Source of the DNA: Candidatus Aminicenantota bacterium
GTDB lineage: Bacteria > Acidobacteriota > Aminicenantia > Aminicenantales > Aminicenantaceae
Length of the DNA stretch: 5,795 nucleotides
Assembly: GCA_030633795.1 (NCBI GenBank)
Contig: DAOWCB010000100.1
Span: forward strand, 1-5,795
Direction of reading: 5' to 3'
In this document: piece by piece, positions 1-5,795 of the stretch
Numbering within the stretch: position 1 is the first letter of the stretch
Layout of the letters: every line of letters starts with the position of its first letter
Translations under genes and position numbers: made by a program
Notes under the pieces: generated by a model
What the model was told of the DNA's origin: nothing
Databases searched by the model: none
Seen by the model: only the letters and a program-made list of their open reading frames with translations

Positions 1-780
1 CCTTATTATGTTTCCTCTTTTTTTTATCAATAGCTCTTTTGCCTTTACCTGAAAAGTTTTTAGGATTATATTTTTTATTTCTTCTCTGTTTAGCTTTGTT
101 AAGTGCTTCAAATCAGGCTTTTCGCGCAGGTCGCTCTTTTTTGTCTGAGATTTAAATATCTTTATTATCTTCTCCTTAAATTCTTTTCCCCCTAATATGC
201 CATATTTGCCAATAATCTCTTCTTTCCGGATTTCATTCCCTTTAATCATGAAGTTATAAACGAATGCCTTATATGCTTCTCGTTTTCCAGAAAACATTTT
301 CAAGATATCATTTGAGAATACCCAATGAATTGATTTTTCCGTTCTTAAATAGTCATTAAAGCTGCTCCATCTGTATTTTTCTGGTTTATCCACTATTGCT
401 GCGCGAACTGGATTTAAGTGAATGTATACGCTCAATGTTAATAAATATGACTCTTTCTCAACTAAAATTGATTTATATCTTCCCTGAAATACTGACCCTA
501 TAATTTGATGCTTCGATTTAAACCAATTGGAGTAACTGGTATTAATATAATGCATTGCTTTTGCCAGATTTCCTTCTGGTGTCTCTATTAAAAGGTGGTA
601 ATGATTTTTCATCAGAGAGTAACAGTGGATCTTTACAATAAATTTATCAACTGTCTCTCCAAGTTTTTCCAAAAATTTCGAGTAATCATTATCATTAAAA
701 AATATTTTGTCTTTTCTTTCTCCTCTTGCGATCACATGATAAAAAGCCCCTTTGTATTCTATTCTTAGTTGTCTTGCCAC
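1..780 (-). CDS. REP-associated tyrosine transposase (RayT / IS200-like Y1 transposase), 3' end beyond window
   Basis: Reading the minus strand from GTG at 780 gives 260 codons with no stop, running off the left edge. The N-terminal half is a Y1 transposase (HUH single-strand nuclease) domain. It contains RIEYKGAFYHVIARG (residues 6-20), the metal-binding His-hydrophobe-His motif HYH at 60-62 within LMKNHYHLL, FQGRYKS at 98-104, and YIHLNPVRA at 119-127, whose Tyr119 is the probable DNA-cleaving nucleophile by spacing. KYRWSSF (135-141) is also typical of RayT proteins. The lysine-rich C-terminal part resembles the helix-turn-helix tail of the family. These enzymes nick and rejoin single-stranded DNA at palindromic REP-type elements and are usually single-copy, domesticated relatives of IS200/IS605 transposases. 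No in-frame ATG exists between the GTG and the stop codon at 829-831, which is why GTG was chosen. All key residues look intact. The gene is about 33% G+C, clearly lower than the operon to its right, consistent with separate acquisition. It is transcribed away from that operon. Confidence 0.9.
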   Translation of the reverse strand, partial: MARQLRIEYKGAFYHVIARGERKDKIFFNDNDYSKFLEKLGETVDKFIVKIHCYSLMKNHYHLLIETPEGNLAKAMHYINTSYSNWFKSKHQIIGSVFQGRYKSILVEKESYLLTLSVYIHLNPVRAAIVDKPEKYRWSSFNDYLRTEKSIHWVFSNDILKMFSGKREAYKAFVYNFMIKGNEIRKEEIIGKYGILGGKEFKEKIIKIFKSQTKKSDLREKPDLKHLTKLNREEIKNIILKTFQVKAKELLIKKRGNIIR

Positions 781-799
781 GGCTAAAGATTCTCTGGAA

Positions 800-817
800 T
801 AAACGACGAATCGTTTA
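800..817. repeat. Short perfect hairpin just upstream of the transposase gene
   Basis: TAAACGA at 800-806 and TCGTTTA at 811-817 form a perfect 7-bp stem around a CGAA tetraloop. It lies about 20 bases upstream of the GTG start of the minus-strand transposase, so it would sit in its leader or promoter. RayT enzymes recognise short palindromic hairpins flanking their genes, so this could be a substrate or autoregulatory site. It lacks the GTAG-type foot seen in well-studied REPs, and only one copy is visible here. Confidence 0.4.
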
Positions 818-875
818 CTTGATATTTCTCATTTAATGGAAGAAAAAAAATCAGGTGGGATTTAAAAGAGAGTAT

Positions 876-889
876 AACTATAAACTATA
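876..889. repeat. Tandem 7-base direct repeat in AT-rich intergenic DNA
   Basis: AACTATA occurs twice in direct succession (876-882 and 883-889), inside an AT-rich stretch (about 840-905) between the divergent genes. It may simply reflect base composition. On the minus strand it supplies TATAGT and TATACT, which could serve as -10 boxes for the transposase gene, but I found no matching -35 element. Confidence 0.3.
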
Positions 890-921
890 AGTAATTTGTT
901 TTTACGAAACGGAAGAAGGAA

Positions 922-960
922 ATGTCATATGTTGAGACGCGACCCCTCTTTGAAGTATAA
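922..960 (+). other. Possible 12-codon leader or remnant ORF (MSYVETRPLFEV)
   Basis: ATG at 922 is directly preceded by a purine-rich stretch (GGAAGAAGGA, 911-920) and is followed by 12 sense codons and TAA at 958-960. A ribosome site needs a few bases of spacing, and here the purines touch the ATG, so the fit is imperfect. The predicted operon promoter overlaps this ORF and would start transcription after it. It would therefore be made only if transcription begins further upstream. It may be a chance ORF or the remnant of a gene end. I do not recognise the peptide. Confidence 0.12.
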
Positions 961-961
961 T
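932..961 (+). promoter_or_regulatory. Sigma70-like promoter for the mutase-hyuAB operon
   Basis: TTGAGA at 932-937 matches five of six bases of the -35 consensus TTGACA. TATAAT at 956-961 is a perfect -10 box. The spacer is 18 bases. Transcription would start near 967-969, leaving a leader of roughly 16 bases before ATG at 984, with only weak Shine-Dalgarno complementarity. Position and orientation fit the operon's first gene. The boxes are seen directly; promoter activity is inferred. Confidence 0.6.
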
Positions 962-965
962 TCAA
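950..965. promoter_or_regulatory. Small dyad over the -10 box, possible operator
   Basis: TTGAA at 950-954 and TTCAA at 961-965 form an inverted repeat with a 6-base gap that covers most of the TATAAT box. A repressor bound here would block RNA polymerase. A dyad with 5-base arms can arise by chance, and no regulator gene is visible in the window. Confidence 0.2.
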
Positions 966-983
966 CATCTATCTGTTTGAGCC

Positions 984-1415
984 ATGATAAAGAATAGATC
1001 GTTGGGCGGGAAAAAAATCAGGGTTGTTATCGCGAAGCCCGGACTGGATGGGCACGATGTGGGAGCCAAAGTGGTTGCCCTCGCTCTGAAAGATGCAGGT
1101 ATGGAAGTCATCTATACCGGACTTCACCGGACGATCGAAGAGATCGTGAAAACGGCTCTGGAAGAGGATGTCGACGTGATCGGAATTTCCATTTATTCAG
1201 GGGCTCATCTGGCCTTGAGCAAGAAGTTGATGGATCGATTAAAAAACATGGGGCTCGCAGATAAAATGGTCTTGATCGGCGGAAATATCCCACAAAAAGA
1301 TGTCGAAAAGCTTGAAGAGTATGGAGTCAACGGGATCTTTCCAGTTGGATCGAAACTGGATAATATCATCGATTTTATCAGAAAGAGGATTGACGTGAGA
1401 GATGAAAAAAAATAA
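984..1415 (+). CDS. Cobalamin-binding small subunit of an acyl-CoA mutase (methylmalonyl-CoA mutase family)
   Basis: This 143-residue protein is a complete stand-alone B12-binding domain. It supplies adenosylcobalamin to the large subunit encoded next, which carries out radical carbon-skeleton rearrangement of a CoA ester in the cytoplasm. Residues 14-27 carry the signature AKPGLDGHDVG with the D-x-H-x-x-G motif (Asp22, His24, Gly27). His24 is the expected lower axial ligand to cobalt. Lys18, Asp22 and His24 match Lys604, Asp608 and His610 of the Propionibacterium methylmalonyl-CoA mutase. YTGLH (44-48), GISIYSGAH (67-75) and the glycine pair in IGGN (98-101) are the other nucleotide-tail-binding segments. 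Length is typical for separately encoded small subunits. The start at 984 leaves about ten residues before the first beta strand, as in relatives; a TTG at 1002 is a weaker alternative. Its end overlaps the large-subunit start by 14 bases. It is the first gene of the operon. Confidence 0.93.
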   Translation: MIKNRSLGGKKIRVVIAKPGLDGHDVGAKVVALALKDAGMEVIYTGLHRTIEEIVKTALEEDVDVIGISIYSGAHLALSKKLMDRLKNMGLADKMVLIGGNIPQKDVEKLEEYGVNGIFPVGSKLDNIIDFIRKRIDVRDEKK

Positions 1416-3012
1416 CGCCGAAGAGCAGAAAACAGTTGTTCTTGAATCCGGGATCGAGGTGAAACCGGTCTACGGTCCTGAAGATACAAAGGGTTTGAAC
1501 TTCGATGAAAAGATCGGCCATCCCGGCGAATATCCGTTTACGAGAGGAATTCATCCCCGGATGTACAGAAAACGCCCCTGGACCATGCGTCAATATTCCG
1601 GTTTCGGAACCCCGAAAGAAACAAACGAAAGGTTCTTATGGCTTCTGGAACAGGGGCAGACAGCGCTCAATGTCGCTTTTGATCTGCCCACACAACTGGG
1701 GCTGGATTCGGATGACCCGTTTGCAGAGGAAGAAGTAGGCAGGGTCGGCATGGCTATCGATATGCTGGAAGATTTGGAGGAGGCTTTTGTCGATATTCCC
1801 ATTGATAAAATCAGCACGGCATTGACAATCAACCCGGTGGCTTCTGTGTTGTTGGCCATGTATCTTGTGGTTGCCGAGAAACAAGGAATCCCTTGGGATC
1901 AAATCAGAGGTACGACTCAGAATGATATATTGAAAGAGTATATCGGGAGAGGGACGTGGATTTTTCCCGTGGAGCCATCGATCCGCATGATCGGGGACAT
2001 GGTGGAGTTTTGCTCTCAAAACGTTCCCAAGTTCAATCCATTCAGCGTATGCGGCTATCATATCCGAGAATCGGGAGCGACACCGATCCAGGAAATGGCT
2101 TATGCCTTCGAAATCGCCATCACATACATTCAGGAAGTGCTCGGCCGAGGATTGAAGATCGATGATTTTGCCGGAAGGATTGCCTTCAACTTCGATATTC
2201 ACGGAAACATATGGGAACAGGTGGCCAAATTCAGGGCGGGTAGAAGGCTCTGGGCAAAAATCGTAAAAGAACGATTTGGAGCCCAAAATCCCCGTTCGAT
2301 GACACTGAGGATGATTGCTGGCGGCGGCGGCGGCGGGCTCACCGTGCAGCAGCCCGAAAACAATATCGTTCGGGGCGCCTATTACGCTCTGATTTCTGCA
2401 CTATCGGGGACCCAGACTATGGCTCTCTGTTCCTATGATGAGGCATATACCATACCTTCGAAGAAAGCTGCCCTTATAAGTTTGAGGACCATGCAGATCT
2501 TGGCAGATGAGATGGGTCTTAAAGATACGGTCGATCCTTTGGGAGGTTCTTATTATATCGAGTGGCTGACAGAAAAGATGGAAAAAAAGATCGTGGAATG
2601 CATGCAGAAAGTGGAAGATATGGGGGGAATGGTCAAGGCTGTCCAAGAAGGCCACATACAGAGAGAGGTAAGCCACCAGGCCTACTTGAGAGAGAAAAAG
2701 ATTCAATCGGGAGAAATACCGAAGATCGGTGTGAACAAGTATGTCATGGCAGAAGAACAGACAGAAATCGAATTGCATCCGTTTAACACAAAAGTTGCTG
2801 AAGAGCAAAAGAAAAAATTAGGACGGATAAAAGCCAGAAGAGATTATGCCGGTGTTAAAGAGGCTTTGATCGGATTGAAAAAAGCAGCGCAGACAGAGGA
2901 AAATGTAATGCCTCACATGTTAAAAGCAGTCAAAAGTTATGCCACTCTGGGTGAGATCACCAAAGTATTAAAAGAAGTTTTTGGCGAATTCAAAGAACCC
3001 GTGGGATTATGA
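1402..3012 (+). CDS. Acyl-CoA mutase large (catalytic) subunit, methylmalonyl-CoA mutase family with divergent active site
   Basis: A 536-residue TIM-barrel subunit of an adenosylcobalamin-dependent mutase, close to the usual 550-560 residues for separately encoded large subunits. Landmarks in order: RPWTMRQYSGFGTPKETNERF (58-78), AFDLPTQLGLDSDDP (92-106), GTTQNDILKEYIGRGTWIFP (about 170-189), GYHIRESGAT (218-227), AKFRAGRRLWAKI (275-287), NPRSM (296-300), TVDPLGGSYY (about 370-380) and IQREV near 425. By hand alignment to the Propionibacterium enzyme, Tyr65 = Tyr89, Ala92 = Ala116, Arg183 = Arg207 and His220 = His244. These favour a CoA ester with a free carboxylate; isobutyryl- and hydroxyisobutyryl-CoA mutases change the Tyr and Arg positions. 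The segment equal to His328-Ser335 is Ile305-Ala-(Gly)6, the His364 equivalent is Ala341 and the Asn366 equivalent is Cys343, so the substrate may not be methylmalonyl-CoA. AGAGGA at 1384-1389 is a plausible ribosome site. The gene overlaps its neighbours by 14 and 4 bases. Confidence 0.92.
   Translation: MKKNNAEEQKTVVLESGIEVKPVYGPEDTKGLNFDEKIGHPGEYPFTRGIHPRMYRKRPWTMRQYSGFGTPKETNERFLWLLEQGQTALNVAFDLPTQLGLDSDDPFAEEEVGRVGMAIDMLEDLEEAFVDIPIDKISTALTINPVASVLLAMYLVVAEKQGIPWDQIRGTTQNDILKEYIGRGTWIFPVEPSIRMIGDMVEFCSQNVPKFNPFSVCGYHIRESGATPIQEMAYAFEIAITYIQEVLGRGLKIDDFAGRIAFNFDIHGNIWEQVAKFRAGRRLWAKIVKERFGAQNPRSMTLRMIAGGGGGGLTVQQPENNIVRGAYYALISALSGTQTMALCSYDEAYTIPSKKAALISLRTMQILADEMGLKDTVDPLGGSYYIEWLTEKMEKKIVECMQKVEDMGGMVKAVQEGHIQREVSHQAYLREKKIQSGEIPKIGVNKYVMAEEQTEIELHPFNTKVAEEQKKKLGRIKARRDYAGVKEALIGLKKAAQTEENVMPHMLKAVKSYATLGEITKVLKEVFGEFKEPVGL
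2320..2337 (+). repeat. GGC trinucleotide tract encoding six glycines in the mutase
   Basis: Five GGC codons followed by GGG encode Gly307-Gly312 of the mutase large subunit. The tract sits where relatives carry a conserved Q-T-S/A-G-rich active-site strand. Hand alignment from the upstream Arg303 to Gln316 shows no length change against the Propionibacterium enzyme (14 residues in both), so this is a substitution of the segment and not a repeat expansion. Confidence 0.7.
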
Positions 3013-5135
3013 CGGAATACAAGATAGGCATCGATGTCGGGGGAACCTTCACTGATTTTTTACTCACTTTCCAGGATGGGACTTCCGAGATTTACAAAGT
3101 TTTGTCCACGCCTGAAGACCCTTCCTTGGGATTGTTGAACGGTCTTTCGGAAATGGCAGAGGCTCATAATGTCCCTTTGCGGGAATTCATTAAAAAAGTC
3201 ACGACGATAGTCCATGGAACGACCGTGACCACGAATGCTGTCCTGACCAGGAAAGGGGCAAAAACCGGACTTTTGACGACAAAGGGTCTAAGAGATGCTC
3301 TCGAGATGAGAAGGGGAATCAGAGAGAAACAGTATGATAACAGATACACAAATGTCCAACCCCTGGTCCCAAGATACTTGAGGTATCCCGTAGAGGAAAG
3401 ACTCGATTATAAGGGCGACATTATCACGGAATTGAAGGATCGTGATGTGTTGGATGCACTCCAACTTTTTAAAAAAGAGGATGTCCAAGCCATCGCGGTC
3501 TGTTTCATGAACTCTTTTGCCAACGAAACCCACGAATCCAGAGCTGCGGAAATAATCAAACAGGAATTGGGGCTGGGTGATGCAAGCCCTTACCTGACGA
3601 TTTCATCCGTATTTTTGCCGAGTATCAGATTCTACGATCGTGTATCGACGACCGTGTTGAATTCTTATGTCGGGCCTATCCTAAGCCGCTATCTGAGAAG
3701 TCTCGTTTGCAAATTGGAAGATATCGGATTTGATGGGGTACTTCTTCTCATGCAGTCCAACGGGGGAATTGTGTCCCCAAAAATAGCGATCGATAGAGCG
3801 GCCGTGACACTCCTATCGGGCCCGGCAGCAGGCCCGGTTGCCGGGATAGAGTATGCTTCTGTGCAGGGATACGAAGATTGTATCACCATCGATATGGGGG
3901 GCACGAGTTTTGACGCAGCGTTGATAAAGGATAAAACGCCATTGGTCACTACAGAAGGAGAAATCGACCGGTTGAGGATAGCTCTCCCGATGCTGGGTAT
4001 CGTGACCATCGGTGCGGGAGGCGGCAGTCTCGGGTGGGTCGATGAGGGTGGACTTCTGCGAATGGGACCTCAGAGTGCCGGCTCGAATCCTGGGCCTGCA
4101 TGTTATGATCTGGGAGGGGAATTGCCGACCTGCACGGATGCCGACTTGATCCTCGGATATTTGGACAAAGATTTTTTTGCCGGGGGAAAAATACCCCTTA
4201 GCTTCGAAAAGGCAGAGAAGGCCATTAAGGAAAAAATCGCTGATCCGCTGAGCATGGACGTGGAACAAGCTGCCGCAGGGATGTATCGTGTCATAAACGT
4301 CAATATGGCAACAGGCGTCCATGAAGTCAGCGTGAAGCGGGGCCATGATCCCAGAGAATTTCCTCTTATCGTAGCCGGCGGGGCAGGCCCTGTTCATGCC
4401 TGCATGATCGGTTTAGAACTGGAGATTCCGGTCATGATCATCCCCAAAGAATCGTCGATTTTTTGTGCGGCGGGAATGTTGATTTCTGATTTGAAACACA
4501 ATTTTGTCAGGACATATTCCACACATCTGAAGGAAATGGAAAAGCAGAAGTTCAAAACTCTGTTTTTGGATATGGAGGATGAAGCGAACAGGCTTTTAAA
4601 ATCAGAACGGATCCCGGAAAACGCCATCCAACACATCTATTCTGTGGATTTGAGGTATGTCAAACAATATCATGAAGTCAATGTGGAAATTACCAGCAAA
4701 GATATCGAAGACGGCAATATCGAACGCATAGCGAACCAATTTCATCCGGAACACAACAGGCTATATGGTTATTCTTTGGAAGAACAGGGAACACCTATTG
4801 AGCTCATAAACCTGAGGCTTTTGAGCGTAGGGAAGACAGTCAAGCCGAAATTCAGTGAGGAAGAGTTTGTAGGGACAGATCCCTCTAATGCTTTTAAAAA
4901 GAAACGCGATGTTTATCTTCCGCTGGAGGAGACTTTTGTTGAGGTCCCTGTTTATGATGGACATAAAATGATGTGCGGGAATCGGGTGGAGGGTCCGGCC
5001 GTGATCGAGCAGGTGAATACGACGACTTTTGTCACGCCCGAGTACAATGTTTTGTGCGATAAGTATGGAAGTTATACAGTGTATTTAAAAGAGAAGGAAA
5101 AGGAAATTCAAAAGAAACTCGGGATGAGTTCCTAA
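3009..5135 (+). CDS. hyuA: HyuA-type subunit of the hydantoinase/oxoprolinase/acetone-acetophenone carboxylase family
   Basis: This 708-residue protein is full length for the family (about 680-720). Its ATPase fold shows DVGGTFTD (9-16), HGTTVTTN (69-76) and RKGAKTGLLTTKG (81-93) in the N-terminal Hydant_A_N domain. LLSGPAAGPVAG (268-279), DMGGTSFD (295-302), GAGGGS (335-340), MGPQSAGSNPGPACY and VAGGAGPVHA (455-464) lie in the Hydantoinase_A domain. The C-terminal third (about 510-690) includes DLRYVKQYHEV (547-557), where many members have RYxGQ. Members use ATP to activate a carbonyl: N-methylhydantoinase and 5-oxoprolinase open cyclic amides, while acetone and acetophenone carboxylases carboxylate ketones. 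The partner subunit HyuB follows after one base. The start overlaps the mutase stop as ATGA with no strong ribosome site, suggesting translational coupling. The symbol is a family name; the substrate cannot be read from the sequence. Linkage to a CoA mutase favours a carboxylase or degradative amidase over hydantoin use. No signal peptide; cytoplasmic. Confidence 0.9.
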   Translation: MTEYKIGIDVGGTFTDFLLTFQDGTSEIYKVLSTPEDPSLGLLNGLSEMAEAHNVPLREFIKKVTTIVHGTTVTTNAVLTRKGAKTGLLTTKGLRDALEMRRGIREKQYDNRYTNVQPLVPRYLRYPVEERLDYKGDIITELKDRDVLDALQLFKKEDVQAIAVCFMNSFANETHESRAAEIIKQELGLGDASPYLTISSVFLPSIRFYDRVSTTVLNSYVGPILSRYLRSLVCKLEDIGFDGVLLLMQSNGGIVSPKIAIDRAAVTLLSGPAAGPVAGIEYASVQGYEDCITIDMGGTSFDAALIKDKTPLVTTEGEIDRLRIALPMLGIVTIGAGGGSLGWVDEGGLLRMGPQSAGSNPGPACYDLGGELPTCTDADLILGYLDKDFFAGGKIPLSFEKAEKAIKEKIADPLSMDVEQAAAGMYRVINVNMATGVHEVSVKRGHDPREFPLIVAGGAGPVHACMIGLELEIPVMIIPKESSIFCAAGMLISDLKHNFVRTYSTHLKEMEKQKFKTLFLDMEDEANRLLKSERIPENAIQHIYSVDLRYVKQYHEVNVEITSKDIEDGNIERIANQFHPEHNRLYGYSLEEQGTPIELINLRLLSVGKTVKPKFSEEEFVGTDPSNAFKKKRDVYLPLEETFVEVPVYDGHKMMCGNRVEGPAVIEQVNTTTFVTPEYNVLCDKYGSYTVYLKEKEKEIQKKLGMSS

Positions 5136-5136
5136 A

Positions 5137-5795
5137 ATGAATATCGACAAAATACTGGCATCCGTTTTACAGAGAAGATTTAAGTCGATAACCGAAGAAA
5201 TGAGCATCGTTCTGACAAAAACGACCCGTTCGCCCATTCTCTGCGAAGCGAAAGATTTTGTCACCGGGCTTTACGACGGACAAGGGAAAATGCTCGAGCA
5301 GACCGAAAACCTCCCCATTCTCTCATTTTCTCTCGGACCTGTTTGTGAATACATCGTCGATTATTTCGGCGATGAGATCTACCCTGGGGATGTCATATTC
5401 CATAATGATGTCTTTTCGATGGGGAACCAAAACAACGATGTTGCCGTCTATAAGCCGATATTTTTTAAGGATGAACTCATCGCCTGGGCGGCTGCCAAGG
5501 GGCATCAGGCAGATGTGGGAGGTGCCGTACCCGGAGGTTATAATCCCAAGGCGACCGAGGTTTTCCAAGAATCCCTCCGGATACCTCCTGTTAAGGTTTA
5601 CGAGCGAGGCAAATTGCGGAAGGATGTCTGGGATCTTATTTTCGCCAATATCCGCTTTGATATCGTGGCGGCCGATATGAGAGCACAGATCGGTTCGTGT
5701 GTCGTGGGCGAAAGGGGAATTTTAAAGCTGGCCGACAAATACGGATTCGACGTTTTGGAGTCGCATAAAGAATATCTGTTCGATTCGACGGAAAA
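5137..5795 (+). CDS. hyuB: HyuB-type subunit (hydantoinase B/acetone-acetophenone carboxylase family), 3' end beyond window
   Basis: An open frame of 219 complete codons from ATG at 5137 to the right edge; the family is usually 500-600 residues, so well over half is missing. It begins one base after the hyuA stop, with a weak purine-rich site (GGGATGAG, 5121-5128) inside hyuA. The N-terminus (VLQRRFKSITEEM, 10-22) is typical. HNDVFSMGNQNNDV (89-102) occupies the place where hydantoinases and oxoprolinases usually have a N-D-P-Y...T-H-x-x-D-V motif. KGHQADVGGAVPG (121-133) is the conserved metal-site region, with His123 and Asp126 the likely ligands, and LRIPPVKVYERGKL follows (147-160). HyuB carries the catalytic metal site and works in a complex with HyuA, which provides ATP-dependent activation. 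The N-Q-N-N-D-V variant lacks the usual histidine, which may mark the carboxylase-like branch, but I cannot confirm this without alignment. No frameshift is seen. Confidence 0.9.
   Translation, partial: MNIDKILASVLQRRFKSITEEMSIVLTKTTRSPILCEAKDFVTGLYDGQGKMLEQTENLPILSFSLGPVCEYIVDYFGDEIYPGDVIFHNDVFSMGNQNNDVAVYKPIFFKDELIAWAAAKGHQADVGGAVPGGYNPKATEVFQESLRIPPVKVYERGKLRKDVWDLIFANIRFDIVAADMRAQIGSCVVGERGILKLADKYGFDVLESHKEYLFDSTE

Noticed and set aside
818..983. Cobalamin riboswitch upstream of the B12-dependent mutase
   Set aside because: I looked for a B12-box-like sequence and a long structured leader. The space between promoter and start codon is too short, and no B12 box is visible.
781..983. Intrinsic terminator between the divergent genes
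   Set aside because: The genes point away from each other, so none is expected, and the only hairpin (800-817) has no U-tract suited to either gene's end.
1636..2286. 216-codon minus-strand open frame inside the mutase large-subunit gene
   Set aside because: It lies wholly antisense to a strongly conserved family gene and shows no recognisable domain; it is a shadow of that coding sequence.
2320..2337. Glycine tract as an inserted repeat expansion
   Set aside because: The distance between flanking conserved residues equals that of the Propionibacterium mutase, so residues were replaced and not added.
1402..3012. Annotation as isobutyryl-CoA or 2-hydroxyisobutyryl-CoA mutase
   Set aside because: Those enzymes replace the Tyr89 and Arg207 equivalents (Phe or Ile, and Gln). 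Here both are retained as Tyr65 and Arg183.
3813..4397. 194-codon minus-strand open frame inside hyuA
   Set aside because: Antisense to conserved glycine-rich HyuA motifs, with low-complexity composition and no family resemblance.
5258..5680. 140-codon plus-strand open frame overlapping the hyuB start
   Set aside because: It overlaps the conserved HyuB reading frame, which contains clear family motifs; the alternative frame shows none.

Overview
The window joins two unlike pieces of bacterial DNA. Bases 1-780 (minus strand) encode a REP-associated tyrosine transposase (RayT, IS200-like Y1 transposase) that runs off the left edge. It is AT-rich, about one third G+C in lines I counted. From base 984 to the right edge (plus strand) lies a tightly packed four-gene operon of roughly 45-50% G+C. 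It encodes the cobalamin-binding small subunit of an acyl-CoA mutase, the catalytic large subunit of the same mutase, a HyuA-type hydantoinase/oxoprolinase/ketone carboxylase subunit, and the start of the partner HyuB-type subunit, which runs off the right edge.

The divergent intergenic stretch (781-983) holds a short perfect hairpin near the transposase start and a good sigma70-like promoter (TTGAGA, 18-base spacer, TATAAT) ending about 22 bases before the first mutase gene. A small dyad lies over the -10 box. I see no cobalamin riboswitch, tRNA, rRNA, CRISPR array or convincing terminator.

The four operon genes overlap by 14 bases, overlap by 4 bases (ATGA), and are separated by 1 base. 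They are probably co-transcribed and translationally coupled, so the B12 mutase and the HyuAB enzyme probably serve one pathway. The mutase keeps the residues that read a free carboxylate in methylmalonyl-CoA mutase (Tyr65, Arg183, His220 of the large subunit; Lys18, Asp22, His24 of the small subunit). It has lost several normally conserved residues around the cofactor and substrate: a segment equivalent to His328-Ser335 of the Propionibacterium enzyme has become Ile-Ala followed by six glycines, and the Asn366 equivalent is Cys343. HyuAB proteins include ATP-dependent acetone and acetophenone carboxylases as well as hydantoin and 5-oxoproline hydrolases. A reasonable hypothesis is a pathway in which HyuAB carboxylates a ketone-like substrate (or opens a cyclic amide), and the CoA ester derived from the product is rearranged by an unusual B12 mutase.

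The organism is bacterial. Separate-subunit B12 mutases and acetophenone-carboxylase-like genes are common in anaerobic degraders such as Desulfobacterota, but this assignment is inference and not shown by the sequence.
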